Assembly (NCBI GenBank): GCA_964511945.1
Contig: CAZEHO010000035.1
Span: 1 to 30,942 of the forward strand
DNA from: CAZEHO01 sp964511945
GTDB lineage: Bacteria; Actinomycetota; Acidimicrobiia; Spongiisociales; UBA11373
Length of the DNA stretch: 30,942 nucleotides
Reading direction: 5' to 3'
Shown: piece by piece, positions 22,973 through 30,025 of the stretch
How positions within the stretch are numbered: the stretch's first letter is position 1
Layout: each line of letters opens with the position of its first letter
The notes under the pieces: generated by a model
Database searches by the model: none
Told to the model about the DNA's origin: nothing
Seen by the model: the letters and a program-made list of their open reading frames with translations, nothing else
Program-made: the position numbers and the translations under genes

Positions 22973-24469
22973 GTGGACCTGAAACGACTCGACTCCGATC
23001 TGGTGCGCCGCTTGCCGGGCAGGCTGGCCGAGGCGATCTACAAGGCGGTGCGGGCCATCCCGGCAGTGCGGCGCAAGGTCGACGAGGAGTACGCGGCACT
23101 GATGGACGACCTGGCACCGACCGTTCACCGTCACCGCAGTGGCGCACCCGCGTTCCGCCGACTGCCGGAGCAAGGCTTGAGCCGCGACGACGTCCTCGCC
23201 CAGATCGGCCACCTGGCCGAAGCGGAGGCCGCCGGTTGGCAGGAGGGCCATGCCTCCGGCTCGGTGTATCACGGGGCCGCCGATCACATCGAGTTCCTCA
23301 ACGAGGTCTACGCCCGTCACTCTCAGGCCAACCCGCTCCACGTCGACATCTGGCCGAGCACCATTAAGTTCGAGGCAGAGATCGTCGCCATGACCGCCGA
23401 GATGCTCGGCGGCTCCAAAACCGAAGACGAGATCTGCGGGACCGTGAGCTCCGGTGGTACCGAGTCGATCATCCTGGCAATGAAGACCTACCGGGATCAC
23501 GCCGGCGTCCGCCGACCTGAGGTGGTTGCCCCGGTCAGCGCTCACGTGGCGTTCGAGAAGGCTGCGACGCTGCTTGGTCTCGAGCTGGTGCGGACACCGG
23601 TCGGCGCCGACGGCCGGGCCGACGTGGGTGCGGTGGCGGCGGCAATCGGGAAGCGAACCATCGCGGTGGTGGGATCGGCGCCGGGGTTCCCCCACGGCGT
23701 CGTCGATCCGATTGCGGATCTCTCGGAACTGGCCCGTGAACACGACGTGGGATTCCACACGGACGCATGCCTCGGAGGGTTCGTCCTCCCCTGGGCGGAG
23801 CGCCTCGGGTACCCGGTCCCGCCCTTCGACTTCCGCCTCCCCGGCGTCACCTCCATGTCCGCCGACACCCACAAGTACGGCTACGCCGCCAAGGGCACGT
23901 CTGTCGTGCTGTACCGGGGTCGGAGCCTGCGGCGCAGTCAGTACTTCGTCTCGACCGACTGGCCGGGTGGGATCTACACCTCGCCGACGCTGGCGGGAAG
24001 CCGACCCGGTGCACTCAGTGCCGCGGCCTGGGCCGCGATGGTGTCGCTCGGCGAAAATGGCTACCTCGAAGCGACCCGCCGGATCCTGGAGACTGCGGCG
24101 GTCATCCGCGAAGGAATCGAGGAGATCGACGGACTGGAAGTCCTCGGCGACCCGCTGTGGGTGATTGCGTTCACTTCGCCGGGCGTGGACATCTACCGCA
24201 TCGTGGACCGCATGGCGGCGCGGGGTTGGAGCCTCAACGGCCTGCAGCGGCCGCCGGCGGTACATCTGGCGGTGACGCTTCCTCACACCAGAGACGGAGC
24301 GGCGCAGCGATTCCTTGCCGACCTACAGGCGGCGGTCGGCGAACCCGCCGGCTCCGATTCCGACGACGAAGGCATGGCGCCGATCTATGGCATGGCGGGT
24401 TCGTTTCCGGCACGGGGCGCAGTCCGCGATCTCCTCAAGCGGTACATGGACCTGCTCTACGACGCCTGA
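22973..24469 (+). CDS. PLP-dependent aldehyde-lyase, sphingosine-1-phosphate lyase family
   Basis: A 498-residue group II PLP enzyme of the sphinganine-1-phosphate aldolase type, which splits phosphorylated long-chain bases into an aldehyde and phosphoethanolamine. Visible residues are the PLP lysine Lys301 in SADTHKYGYAAKG, Asp264 in HTDACLGGF, His191 in SAHVAFEKA and the phosphate-cup segment SSGGTES (159-165). Related group II decarboxylases act on glutamate or tyrosine, but THKYGYAAKG with YxxxxWP-type flanks fits the lyase branch. It has no N-terminal membrane helix, like soluble bacterial homologues. GTG start with GAGGAG site. The partner kinase is an FGGY enzyme, not a sphingosine kinase, so the substrate may be another phospho-amino-alcohol. 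Confidence 0.87.
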   Translation: MDLKRLDSDLVRRLPGRLAEAIYKAVRAIPAVRRKVDEEYAALMDDLAPTVHRHRSGAPAFRRLPEQGLSRDDVLAQIGHLAEAEAAGWQEGHASGSVYHGAADHIEFLNEVYARHSQANPLHVDIWPSTIKFEAEIVAMTAEMLGGSKTEDEICGTVSSGGTESIILAMKTYRDHAGVRRPEVVAPVSAHVAFEKAATLLGLELVRTPVGADGRADVGAVAAAIGKRTIAVVGSAPGFPHGVVDPIADLSELAREHDVGFHTDACLGGFVLPWAERLGYPVPPFDFRLPGVTSMSADTHKYGYAAKGTSVVLYRGRSLRRSQYFVSTDWPGGIYTSPTLAGSRPGALSAAAWAAMVSLGENGYLEATRRILETAAVIREGIEEIDGLEVLGDPLWVIAFTSPGVDIYRIVDRMAARGWSLNGLQRPPAVHLAVTLPHTRDGAAQRFLADLQAAVGEPAGSDSDDEGMAPIYGMAGSFPARGAVRDLLKRYMDLLYDA

Positions 24470-24584
24470 TTCGACTCGGAAAGCCGGCCATCGGAACGGC
24501 ACTGAGCTTCGGGAGCCTGACGGTTCTACAGCCGCGCCACGTTGCGTTGGATGTCGCCGTGCCGTCGCGGCCGTCGAGTTCCTC

Positions 24585-24742
24585 TGCCCAGCCGCCCTCG
24601 GCCTTCATCCCTCTCATCTCGGCCAGCATCGAGGGATCCCGATATCCCATCCCGTTGCAGTGAGGCACCTGTCGGAACGGTTCCGGGCCAGATGGGATCC
24701 GATGCGGACTTGATCGACGGGCAGGTCGGAGAACTCGGCCAT
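24585..24742 (-). pseudogene. Frameshifted N-terminal relic of a trimethylamine/dimethylamine dehydrogenase-type gene
   Basis: In the otherwise gene-free stretch 24470-24808, the minus strand from ATG 24742 reads MAEFSDLPVDQVRIGSHLAR followed by NR. After a one-base frame change near 24678 it continues QVPHCNGMGYRDPS, three residues, then MRGMKAEGGWA. This is the diagnostic start of TMADH-like flavin/Fe-S dehydrogenases, where NRF-QVPH...KAEGGWA is conserved. Homology ends about 50 codons in, and the rest of the roughly 700-residue gene is gone. It cannot make an active enzyme. The remainder of the stretch shows nothing else. Confidence 0.72.
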
Positions 24743-24808
24743 CGAGCGGGTCCATGAACGGCCTATTGATGTTGCCGTGCGAGATCGCGGCTGGAAGACC
24801 CTGTGCGC

Positions 24809-25630
24809 CTACTCCGCTCGGGCCCTGCGGCGCTGCCGCTCGACCCAGGGTTCGTACAGCAGCCGCCACTTGGCGACGTATCCGGCATAGCGGGGGTGGA
24901 AGTACTGGTGCCGGGGCCGCATCAACTTGTTGACGGCCCGAAATGCGATGACATCCTCGTCGAGGGCCTCCCCGTATTGAATCTGCTGCTTCGGGTAGAC
25001 CTCTTCGACCACATGCCGGTACAGCTCGATGTCGTGACGATTGACCTCTTCGATCATCCGCACCGACTCGGGATCAGACAGCAGCGCCTTCTTGATCTCG
25101 TTGCTGGGCGCCACCCACCTCGGGGCGTATCGGATGGTGGGCAACCCCACCGCTCGCTGCAGCATCACCAGCGACTCGTCGAAGCGCTCGGTGAGTCCCA
25201 CGAACGAGAACCGGCCCAGGAGCGCCACCGCCTCATCGGCGGTCCCTTCGGGCCCCGCGATTATCCGTGTCTGACGGTCCGGAACCGCGTCGTGCGTCAC
25301 CCACTCCTCGAACGGGATGTCGACGCCGCCCCGCTGCACGTCGTACTGGTAATGCGAGGCGGTGCGCGTAACCGGGTCCCGCAGGAAGGTGACCCACTGA
25401 ACATCTTCGACGGCCTGCTCCAGATCGCTGTAGACCCGAACGTCGTGACCCAGGATGCTGGCCAGCCGGGGGTAGAAGCGGCGCCGCATGCGCCACAGAT
25501 GTTCGGCCGAGAAGTACGGCGCACCCTCGTCTTCGGCGTAGACATGGCAATGCCGCATGCCGTAGGCACGCTTCAGCACTCCTGCGAGGGTCGTGCCGGC
25601 GGTTTTGTGGACGTGGACTACTGCGAGCAT
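24809..25630 (-). CDS. Sulfotransferase-family protein
   Basis: A 273-residue PAPS-dependent sulfotransferase of the carbohydrate (sulfotransfer_2-like) type. The 5'-phosphosulfate loop HVHKTAGTTL is at residues 6-15, and the 3'-phosphate motif with Arg and Ser is at about 84-93 (RDPVTRTASHY). It would add sulfate to a glycan, surface polysaccharide or lipid. There is no signal peptide, so the reaction is cytoplasmic. It ends in a TAG at 24809 and is strongly basic at the C-terminus. It is divergent from a lipoprotein gene with 38 nt between. No PAPS synthesis genes are present here. Confidence 0.85.
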   Translation of the reverse strand: MLAVVHVHKTAGTTLAGVLKRAYGMRHCHVYAEDEGAPYFSAEHLWRMRRRFYPRLASILGHDVRVYSDLEQAVEDVQWVTFLRDPVTRTASHYQYDVQRGGVDIPFEEWVTHDAVPDRQTRIIAGPEGTADEAVALLGRFSFVGLTERFDESLVMLQRAVGLPTIRYAPRWVAPSNEIKKALLSDPESVRMIEEVNRHDIELYRHVVEEVYPKQQIQYGEALDEDVIAFRAVNKLMRPRHQYFHPRYAGYVAKWRLLYEPWVERQRRRARAE

Positions 25631-25668
25631 GATTGCCTGAGTCTCCTTCGGCAGATTGAGGAACCGAG

Positions 25669-26112
25669 TTGAGCCATCGACGGGATCGGAACCGATGGAT
25701 CGCCCTGACGGTCCTGATGGCGCTCACGTTTCTGAGTCCCGCCTGCAGTGACGACACCCCTTCAGTTGCCACCACGACCACCGTCGCCGGAGCCGGCACA
25801 CCGGAGGGCGTAACCTTTGCCATCGACGAAACCGACGACGGCGCTCGCCTCCGGATCCGCGCCGGTGACGACATCCGCGCCCGTCTTGTGGTCGGCGAGA
25901 ACGATGATCCGCCATGGCGGGCCTCGATCTCGAATCCCGGTGTGCTGACTACCGGTGATCGAATCCGGTTCCGCCCCTCCGAGACCGGAGAGGCCGACCC
26001 GTACGACGAGTACCTGTTCCGCGCCGTTCGCGTCGGTGAATCCGAGATCACCTTCGACCACCCCCAGGGCCCGCGGACCTTCACGGTGACGGTGGTGGTC
26101 CACTCCTCCTGA
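25669..26112 (+). CDS. Lipoprotein with possible chagasin-like (I42) inhibitor domain
   Basis: A 147-residue lipoprotein with hydrophobic core IALTVLMALTFLSPAC and lipobox Cys26, then a Thr-rich linker and a beta-rich domain. The order of a proline/tryptophan loop (NDDPPWRAS), a middle loop ending in a Phe-x-Ala strand (EYLFRAVRVGESEITF) and a late PxT loop recalls the three inhibitory loops of chagasin-type cysteine-protease inhibitors. The canonical NPTTGYxW is not conserved, so this is tentative. The start is TTG with a TGAGGAA site; no in-frame ATG precedes the signal peptide. Confidence 0.6.
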   Translation: MSHRRDRNRWIALTVLMALTFLSPACSDDTPSVATTTTVAGAGTPEGVTFAIDETDDGARLRIRAGDDIRARLVVGENDDPPWRASISNPGVLTTGDRIRFRPSETGEADPYDEYLFRAVRVGESEITFDHPQGPRTFTVTVVVHSS

Positions 26113-26192
26113 GCAACCAACTGGAGGCCGCGGGAACCGCTGCAGAGCGGCAGACCGTCACAGCGGTGGAGACCACACAAAAGGATCCACCG

Positions 26193-26600
26193 ATGCGGAA
26201 ACTGCCAGTCCTCACCTTCTTGATTGCGTTTGCCACCAGCGCCTGCTGGCCCTGGGCCGTGTCGTCGACCGACTCCGGGCCGCTTCCCCCGGACCCCGAC
26301 GAGGTGATCTCGGCGCCCGCATGGGTTGACGAGGTCGAGTTCATCTACCTCGAATCCTGGCCCGTGCAGGTCCGAGCGATTGTGCGCGGCACCCTGCCCA
26401 GCCCGTGCCACACCGTGGTGTGGAGCCTGCAAGACGGAACCGACGGGGTGGCGATCACCGTCTCCTCCGCCATCGGAGCCGATGAGGTTTGTGCCGCGGT
26501 CGTGGCCGAACCGTTCGAGGTCATCATCCCGGTCGGGGACTACACCTCCGGGACCCACACGGTGAGCATCAACGGTGAGACATACGACTTCACCATCTGA
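26193..26600 (+). CDS. Small lipoprotein, unknown function
   Basis: A 135-residue lipoprotein with signal peptide MRKLPVLTFLIAFATSAC, Cys18 lipidated. The mature part starts Trp/Pro-rich, then forms a predicted beta-sandwich of strands ending in GTHTVSINGETYDFTI. Cysteines in SPCHT and DEVCAA could form a disulfide outside the cell. The start at 26193 is chosen over the in-frame ATG at 26166 because it begins the signal peptide and has AAAGGA upstream. It lies 80 nt after the previous lipoprotein gene, on the same strand. No family recognised. Confidence 0.75.
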   Translation: MRKLPVLTFLIAFATSACWPWAVSSTDSGPLPPDPDEVISAPAWVDEVEFIYLESWPVQVRAIVRGTLPSPCHTVVWSLQDGTDGVAITVSSAIGADEVCAAVVAEPFEVIIPVGDYTSGTHTVSINGETYDFTI

Positions 26601-26620
26601 AGCGCACCAGAACACGCGGG

Positions 26621-26676
26621 TATACTCGCGCTTCGCCAAAACTGTTGGACGGAAGGTGTCTCCGGGAAACTATCCT
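26621..26676 (+). promoter_or_regulatory. Candidate promoter boxes of the tRNA operon
   Basis: TATACT (26621-26626) and TATCCT (26671-26676) are both good -10 candidates; TTGGAC (26645-26650) precedes the second with a long 20-nt spacer. TATCCT lies 11 nt ahead of tRNA-Glu, the right distance for a tRNA transcript. Confidence 0.35.
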
Positions 26677-26687
26677 CGGGCGGCACC

Positions 26688-26760
26688 GCCCCCATCGTCC
26701 AGCGGTCTAGGACGCTGGCCTTTCAAGCCAGTAACACGGGTTCGAATCCCGTTGGGGGCA
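26688..26760 (+). tRNA. tRNA-Glu (anticodon TTC)
   Basis: A 73-nt cloverleaf: acceptor GCCCCCA/TGGGGGC, anticodon loop CTTTCAA within GGC/GCC stems, T-arm ACGGGTTCGAATCCCGT, discriminator A and no encoded CCA. First of three clustered tRNAs in the Glu-Asp-Phe order common in actinobacteria. Confidence 0.97.
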
Positions 26761-26766
26761 CGCCAC

Positions 26767-26841
26767 GGGGGCGTGGTGAAGTCAGGAGTTCACGCCGGCC
26801 TGTCAAGCCGGAGGTCGCGAGTTCAAATCTCGTCGTCCCCG
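26767..26841 (+). tRNA. tRNA-Asp (anticodon GTC)
   Basis: Acceptor GGGGGCG/CGTCCCC with one G-T pair, anticodon loop CTGTCAA, T-arm GCGAGTTCAAATCTCGT and discriminator G, followed by encoded CCA to 26844. Six nt separate it from tRNA-Glu. Confidence 0.96.
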
Positions 26842-26846
26842 CCAAC

Positions 26847-26865
26847 GAGGCTCCACCGGAGCCTC
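26847..26865 (+). other. Hairpin between tRNA-Asp and tRNA-Phe
   Basis: GAGGCTCC and GGAGCCTC pair perfectly around a 3-nt loop, 3 nt after the tRNA-Asp CCA and 2 nt before tRNA-Phe. Without a T-tract it is more likely a processing or insulating stem than a terminator. Confidence 0.5.
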
Positions 26866-26867
26866 AT

Positions 26868-26940
26868 GGTCAGGTAGCTCAGTTGGGAGAGCGCCGGTCT
26901 GAAAAACCGGAGGTCGGCAGTTCAATCCTGCCCCTGACCA
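26868..26940 (+). tRNA. tRNA-Phe (anticodon GAA)
   Basis: Acceptor GGTCAGG/CCTGACC, D-arm AGCTCAGTTGGGAGAGC, anticodon loop CTGAAAA, T-arm GGCAGTTCAATCCTGCC, discriminator A and encoded CCA to 26943. Its 3' end faces a convergent integrase fragment, so it is a probable attachment gene. Confidence 0.97.
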
Positions 26941-26961
26941 CCAGTTCACCGATCCACAAAG

Positions 26962-26983
26962 CCCCTGGTCAGCCGGGGGGTTT
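26962..26983 (+). terminator. Terminator-like hairpin between tRNA-Phe and integrase fragment
   Basis: CCCCTGG and CCGGGGG pair, with one T-G pair, around the loop TCAG, followed by GTTT. It could end the tRNA transcript and, in reverse, the convergent integrase gene. Confidence 0.5.
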
Positions 26984-26997
26984 CGTCTGGTTGGGGT

Positions 26998-27183
26998 CTA
27001 GCAGTTATGTGGGGATCGGGCGGATTCACCAGGAACCCCAACAGAATCCCAACAGCCCAACGCTTCTTCGACCGCCGGACCGAGCTGCTTCTCAACAGCA
27101 TTGCCGACAAGCTCGGATTGCGGGTGGACGTACCCTTCAGTAACCGTGACGGTCGAGTGCCCCAACTGGTCACGAACGATCTC
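26998..27183 (-). CDS. Tyrosine recombinase, C-terminal fragment cut by scaffold gap
   Basis: The minus frame from the gap edge reads EIVRDQLGHSTVTVTEGYVH and goes on to a stop at 26998, 61 residues in all. LGHS carries the catalytic-domain His and TEGYVH the Tyr nucleophile of phage-type integrases; the rest is the usual variable tail. The 5' part lies in the N gap, so it is unknown whether the gene is whole. It faces the tRNA-Phe 3' end 55 nt away, the classical integrase/att layout, and is distinct in sequence from the integrase at 19115. Confidence 0.85.
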   Translation of the reverse strand, partial: EIVRDQLGHSTVTVTEGYVHPQSELVGNAVEKQLGPAVEEALGCWDSVGVPGESARSPHNC

Positions 27184-27283
27184 NNNNNNNNNNNNNNNNN
27201 NNNNNNNNNNNNNNNNNNNNNNNNNNNNNNNNNNNNNNNNNNNNNNNNNNNNNNNNNNNNNNNNNNNNNNNNNNNNNNNNNNN
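27184..27283. other. Assembly gap (100 N)
   Basis: Exactly 100 unknown bases, the conventional size for a gap of unknown length between joined contigs. Sequence left and right may not be truly adjacent. Confidence 0.98.
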
Positions 27284-27284
27284 G

Positions 27285-27377
27285 ATGATCAACGTCATCA
27301 TGGCGGTCGCAACGGCGGCGCTTTGCCGTCGGCATCTGGACGCTTGGTACGAGTGGGGCAAATCCCTGACCGACTGA
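27285..27377 (+). CDS. Possible C-terminal end of a gene truncated by the gap
   Basis: Directly after the gap, a frame of 30 residues (MINVIMAVATAALC... then HLDAWYEWGKSLTD) ends in TGA. It has a protein-like composition but the true start, if any, is in the gap. No family recognised. From 27378 to 27506 only a short repeat pair is seen. Confidence 0.3.
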   Translation: MINVIMAVATAALCRRHLDAWYEWGKSLTD

Positions 27378-27426
27378 CCCGCCACCGCCGCTCACGCCTT
27401 CCCAATGGATCTCGTATCTGCATGTG

Positions 27427-27467
27427 GAAACGGTGAGGTTCCGGCCCATGGTGAAACCGTGAGATTC
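27427..27467 (+). repeat. 15-bp direct repeat pair upstream of membrane protein gene
   Basis: GAAACGGTGAGGTTC (27427-27441) and GAAACCGTGAGATTC (27453-27467), 13 of 15 identical, 26-bp period, ending 40 nt before the membrane-protein start. Possible paired operator. Confidence 0.4.
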
Positions 27468-27506
27468 GATGCGTAGGGTTCGGGGTGGAGGGGGCTGCGG
27501 TTTGGA

Positions 27507-28427
27507 GTGACCGTGGAGGTGTCGAGGTGTCAGTCATGTGGCGAGGTGATCCACGCCGATGCGGATGCTTGCCCGGTATGTCTCCAGCCAATCTCTTGGA
27601 CCGGGCAGCACCAGCCGGTTGAGCGGCGTCAGCGCAGCGCGACCGAGATTGTCGGGTTGGCTTTCCGGTTGTGGTCACGCCATCAGGGTCAACTGGCGCT
27701 GATTGCTGCAGTGTTCGTGGTGCCGTTTGTCGCGTTGGACTTGCTGGTGTTATGGCTGATGGCCGATGAGTTCCTGTTCGTATTCGGGGAGCCGGTGGCC
27801 CGCTTCTCCACGGAAGCCGAACTCGACCGGTTCGAAACGTACACACTGCTCATCAGTCTGGGCAGCATCCTCGCCTCCTCGGTGGGGATGGCAGCCGCGG
27901 TCGTGGCAGTGTCTGACCGTTACCAGGGGCTAGCGATGAACTGGAGGACGGCTGTTCGGCGGGCGCTGAGCCGTTTTTGGCCGCTCATCGCCATGACCCT
28001 CCTGTTCTACCTCGGCATCGGGGTGGGCCTCGTGTTGCTGGTCATTCCAGGGGTCTACCTGCTCGTGGCGTGGTTCGTATCGCACGCGGCGTTCATGATC
28101 GAGGGCGAGAATCCAACTCGGGCACTGGGACGGTCGCTCGATCTGGTTCGGGGTCGATGGTGGCCGACACTGGGAACCGTCCTCCTCTGTTTTCTGCTCT
28201 TCGTGGCGATCATCCTTGCCGTGTTCGTTTCCATCAGTTTCGTCGCCGCGTTCATAGACGACTTCGACACGGCGACCCCGGCCGTCGTTGTTCCACGCGT
28301 GCTGGGGGGACTGACCGAGATCTTCATCGCTCCACTATGGGGCGCTCTCCAAGCCGTCATGTTCTACGACCTCAAGACACGAGCGGCCGGCCTGCAACCA
28401 CTACCGCCACCACCGTCCCCATCCTGA
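27507..28427 (+). CDS. Zinc-ribbon polytopic membrane protein
   Basis: A 306-residue protein with an N-terminal zinc ribbon (CxxC at 8-11 and 22-25) and about six membrane segments (roughly 62-84, 115-135, 157-178, 180-198, 222-250, 268-288). A cytoplasmic motif ENPTRALGRSLDLVRGRWW precedes the fifth helix. That motif occurs in YciC/DUF975-like membrane proteins and the membrane domain of some glycerophosphodiesterases; biochemical function is unknown. The C-terminus is a proline tail. The GTG at 27507 is given; GTG 27513 is better spaced from the GGAG box and would remove two residues. Confidence 0.8.
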   Translation: MTVEVSRCQSCGEVIHADADACPVCLQPISWTGQHQPVERRQRSATEIVGLAFRLWSRHQGQLALIAAVFVVPFVALDLLVLWLMADEFLFVFGEPVARFSTEAELDRFETYTLLISLGSILASSVGMAAAVVAVSDRYQGLAMNWRTAVRRALSRFWPLIAMTLLFYLGIGVGLVLLVIPGVYLLVAWFVSHAAFMIEGENPTRALGRSLDLVRGRWWPTLGTVLLCFLLFVAIILAVFVSISFVAAFIDDFDTATPAVVVPRVLGGLTEIFIAPLWGALQAVMFYDLKTRAAGLQPLPPPPSPS

Positions 28428-28442
28428 TTCTGGCGGTCGGTG

Positions 28443-28586
28443 ATGGAGCGGCGCTGCCCCAACAGCCTGGAGAGAATCGAGGAGGCGGCACCGGTGACGA
28501 TCGGACAGGGCACCACCACCAGGGAGGTCAGCGACGAGTTGCTGGAGGCCCTCGCCGCTGCGCATCGAGAGGCGGTTGGCCGTTAG
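28443..28586 (+). CDS. Very small ORF, unknown
   Basis: Forty-seven residues from ATG 28443, 15 nt after the membrane-protein stop. An internal GTG behind GAGGAGGCGG would give only 30 residues (VTIGQGTTTREVSDELLEAL onward), a helical, acidic peptide. It overlaps the stop of the convergent small gene by 4 nt. It may be a real small protein or the tail of a lost gene. Confidence 0.3.
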   Translation: MERRCPNSLERIEEAAPVTIGQGTTTREVSDELLEALAAAHREAVGR

Positions 28587-28804
28587 CTGTCGCCGCTCGA
28601 CTGCTTCTTCCGCTCCTCCAGGTGCTGGCCCCACCGCTCCATGAAATCCGCCATCGTTTCCCACGGGTACGGCGCAGCCCAGAACTCCGGTTCGTCACCG
28701 TCGAACGGCGGATCGTCGGGTCCCCGGAACTTCGGCCACTTCGGTCGGATGCGGTCGGGTCGCCACCACTCGTTGTCGGGCGGGGGCATGAGGCGGTAGT
28801 CCAC
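28583..28804 (-). CDS. Small Trp/Pro-rich protein, unknown
   Basis: A 73-residue protein with six tryptophans, acidic and proline-rich, without signal peptide. GTG 28804 and ATG 28789 are both possible starts and neither has a strong ribosome site. Its composition recalls the Trp-rich gene at 20289, but I see no clear sequence match. Downstream, 28805-29018 holds no gene that I can support. Confidence 0.5.
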   Translation of the reverse strand: MDYRLMPPPDNEWWRPDRIRPKWPKFRGPDDPPFDGDEPEFWAAPYPWETMADFMERWGQHLEERKKQSSGDS

Positions 28805-29018
28805 GGGGTCAGGGTACGGGTCTGGCCGGGCCCGGGGGGAAGGGTAGGAGGGGAGCTGCGTAGAGTTGGCAGGGGAGGGGGCTGTCTGGAGGTGCCGTGC
28901 AGTGGCGGGGTCGTTGTGACACCGTGTTCCTCTGTCTTGCGGTGGTTCCCTTTCGCCTCTGGGAGCGGTCGGCTTCCGGGAAGGGCCACGTCCTGTGTCG
29001 GGATTGGGGGGTCCGGGG

Positions 29019-30023
29019 ATGAAGTCTCCTCCACCGCCGTTTGTGCCGGATCATCGGGCCGGTCCTGCCGGGACGGCCGCCTGGGCGACGCCGGACCCGT
29101 CCCAGCCACCGGTGGGGGGGTTGCTTCCCTCCGAGCCGGTAGCGGTGGTGGCCCGACACGGCGGCTGGGTCCAGGTAGCCACCGCCGATGGGCGTCTGTC
29201 GTGGGTTGACGGAACCCAGCTTCTCCCCCTCGCGGTGGCCGCCCCAGCAATGGATGCACCTCCCGTGGGTCCACCGGCAGGGATGCCGCCCACCGGTCCG
29301 GGTCGGCGGTCTCGGAGGGGTCTGTGGGTGGCTTTGGGGGTGATGATCATCGCTGGGGCGGCCACCGGGGGTGTGGCCTGGTACCTGAACAGCAACCGGT
29401 CCAGTGAATCGACCGCTGCAACACCGACTGTCACTGGGCAACCTTCGACCACTGTTGGCACCGAGACAACCGGCAGCGGGGCGACCACACCAACCACTGT
29501 GGTGGACCCCACCGAGGGGACGACCGCCACATCCGAGGCGACCACCACGACCGCTGTGTCCGTGTTGTTTGTCGATCCTCTGGATGATCCGTCGTCGATC
29601 CCCCCATGGGACGAACCGGTCGATCCCCTCTACGAGGGACTGAGTGGTGGTCCCGACGAGGAATCAACGGCAGCCTTCGCCGTCGTGCTGGCCGATACCG
29701 GTCTTGATCCAACCGGCATCGAGGCGTGGATCTGGCCTGTCATCGGGAGCGACGATGTGCTGCTGATCCTGAATATCGACGACATCGCGGTTGGGCTTCT
29801 CGACGATGAGGAAGCCGTCGTCAAGCTCTGGGAGACGCTGCTGTCACCGGTGTTGGAGGACGCCGGGGTGACCCGACTGGTCATGAACTACCGCAGCACC
29901 GATGATCAGGGACCCTTCACCCTGTCCGCCACCTTCGCCTTCGATGTGGTACTGCAGTCGATGCGCGACCAGACCGACCTGCCGTTTGAAGACGGTCTCT
30001 TCAGGCTGATCCGGGAGGAGTAG
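29019..30023 (+). CDS. Single-span membrane protein with SH3-like N-terminal region
   Basis: A 334-residue protein. A cytoplasmic Pro-rich N-terminus includes an SH3-like segment with HGGWVQVATADGRLSWVDG (about 47-65). One membrane helix lies at about 101-123 (LWVALGVMIIAGAATGGVAW). A Thr/Ser-rich extracellular linker (125-185) carries an acidic folded C-terminal domain (about 185-334). Type II orientation is likely from the Arg-rich stretch before the helix. The ATG at 29019 is preferred over GTG 28995 because of the G-rich site before it. The lipoprotein gene starts 2 nt after its stop, so the two probably work together at the cell surface. Function unknown. Confidence 0.78.
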   Translation: MKSPPPPFVPDHRAGPAGTAAWATPDPSQPPVGGLLPSEPVAVVARHGGWVQVATADGRLSWVDGTQLLPLAVAAPAMDAPPVGPPAGMPPTGPGRRSRRGLWVALGVMIIAGAATGGVAWYLNSNRSSESTAATPTVTGQPSTTVGTETTGSGATTPTTVVDPTEGTTATSEATTTTAVSVLFVDPLDDPSSIPPWDEPVDPLYEGLSGGPDEESTAAFAVVLADTGLDPTGIEAWIWPVIGSDDVLLILNIDDIAVGLLDDEEAVVKLWETLLSPVLEDAGVTRLVMNYRSTDDQGPFTLSATFAFDVVLQSMRDQTDLPFEDGLFRLIREE

Positions 30024-30025
30024 CA

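Noticed and set aside
22718..24286. Long minus-strand open frame opposite the PLP lyase
   Set aside because: Shadow of a gene with clear PLP motifs; no ribosome site or recognisable domain.
25233..26639. Long minus-strand open frame opposite two lipoproteins and inside the sulfotransferase gene
   Set aside because: It overlaps three supported genes, is low-complexity Arg-rich and has no family motif.
27184..27283. Genes reading through the gap
   Set aside because: The bases are unknown; frames spanning them are artefacts.
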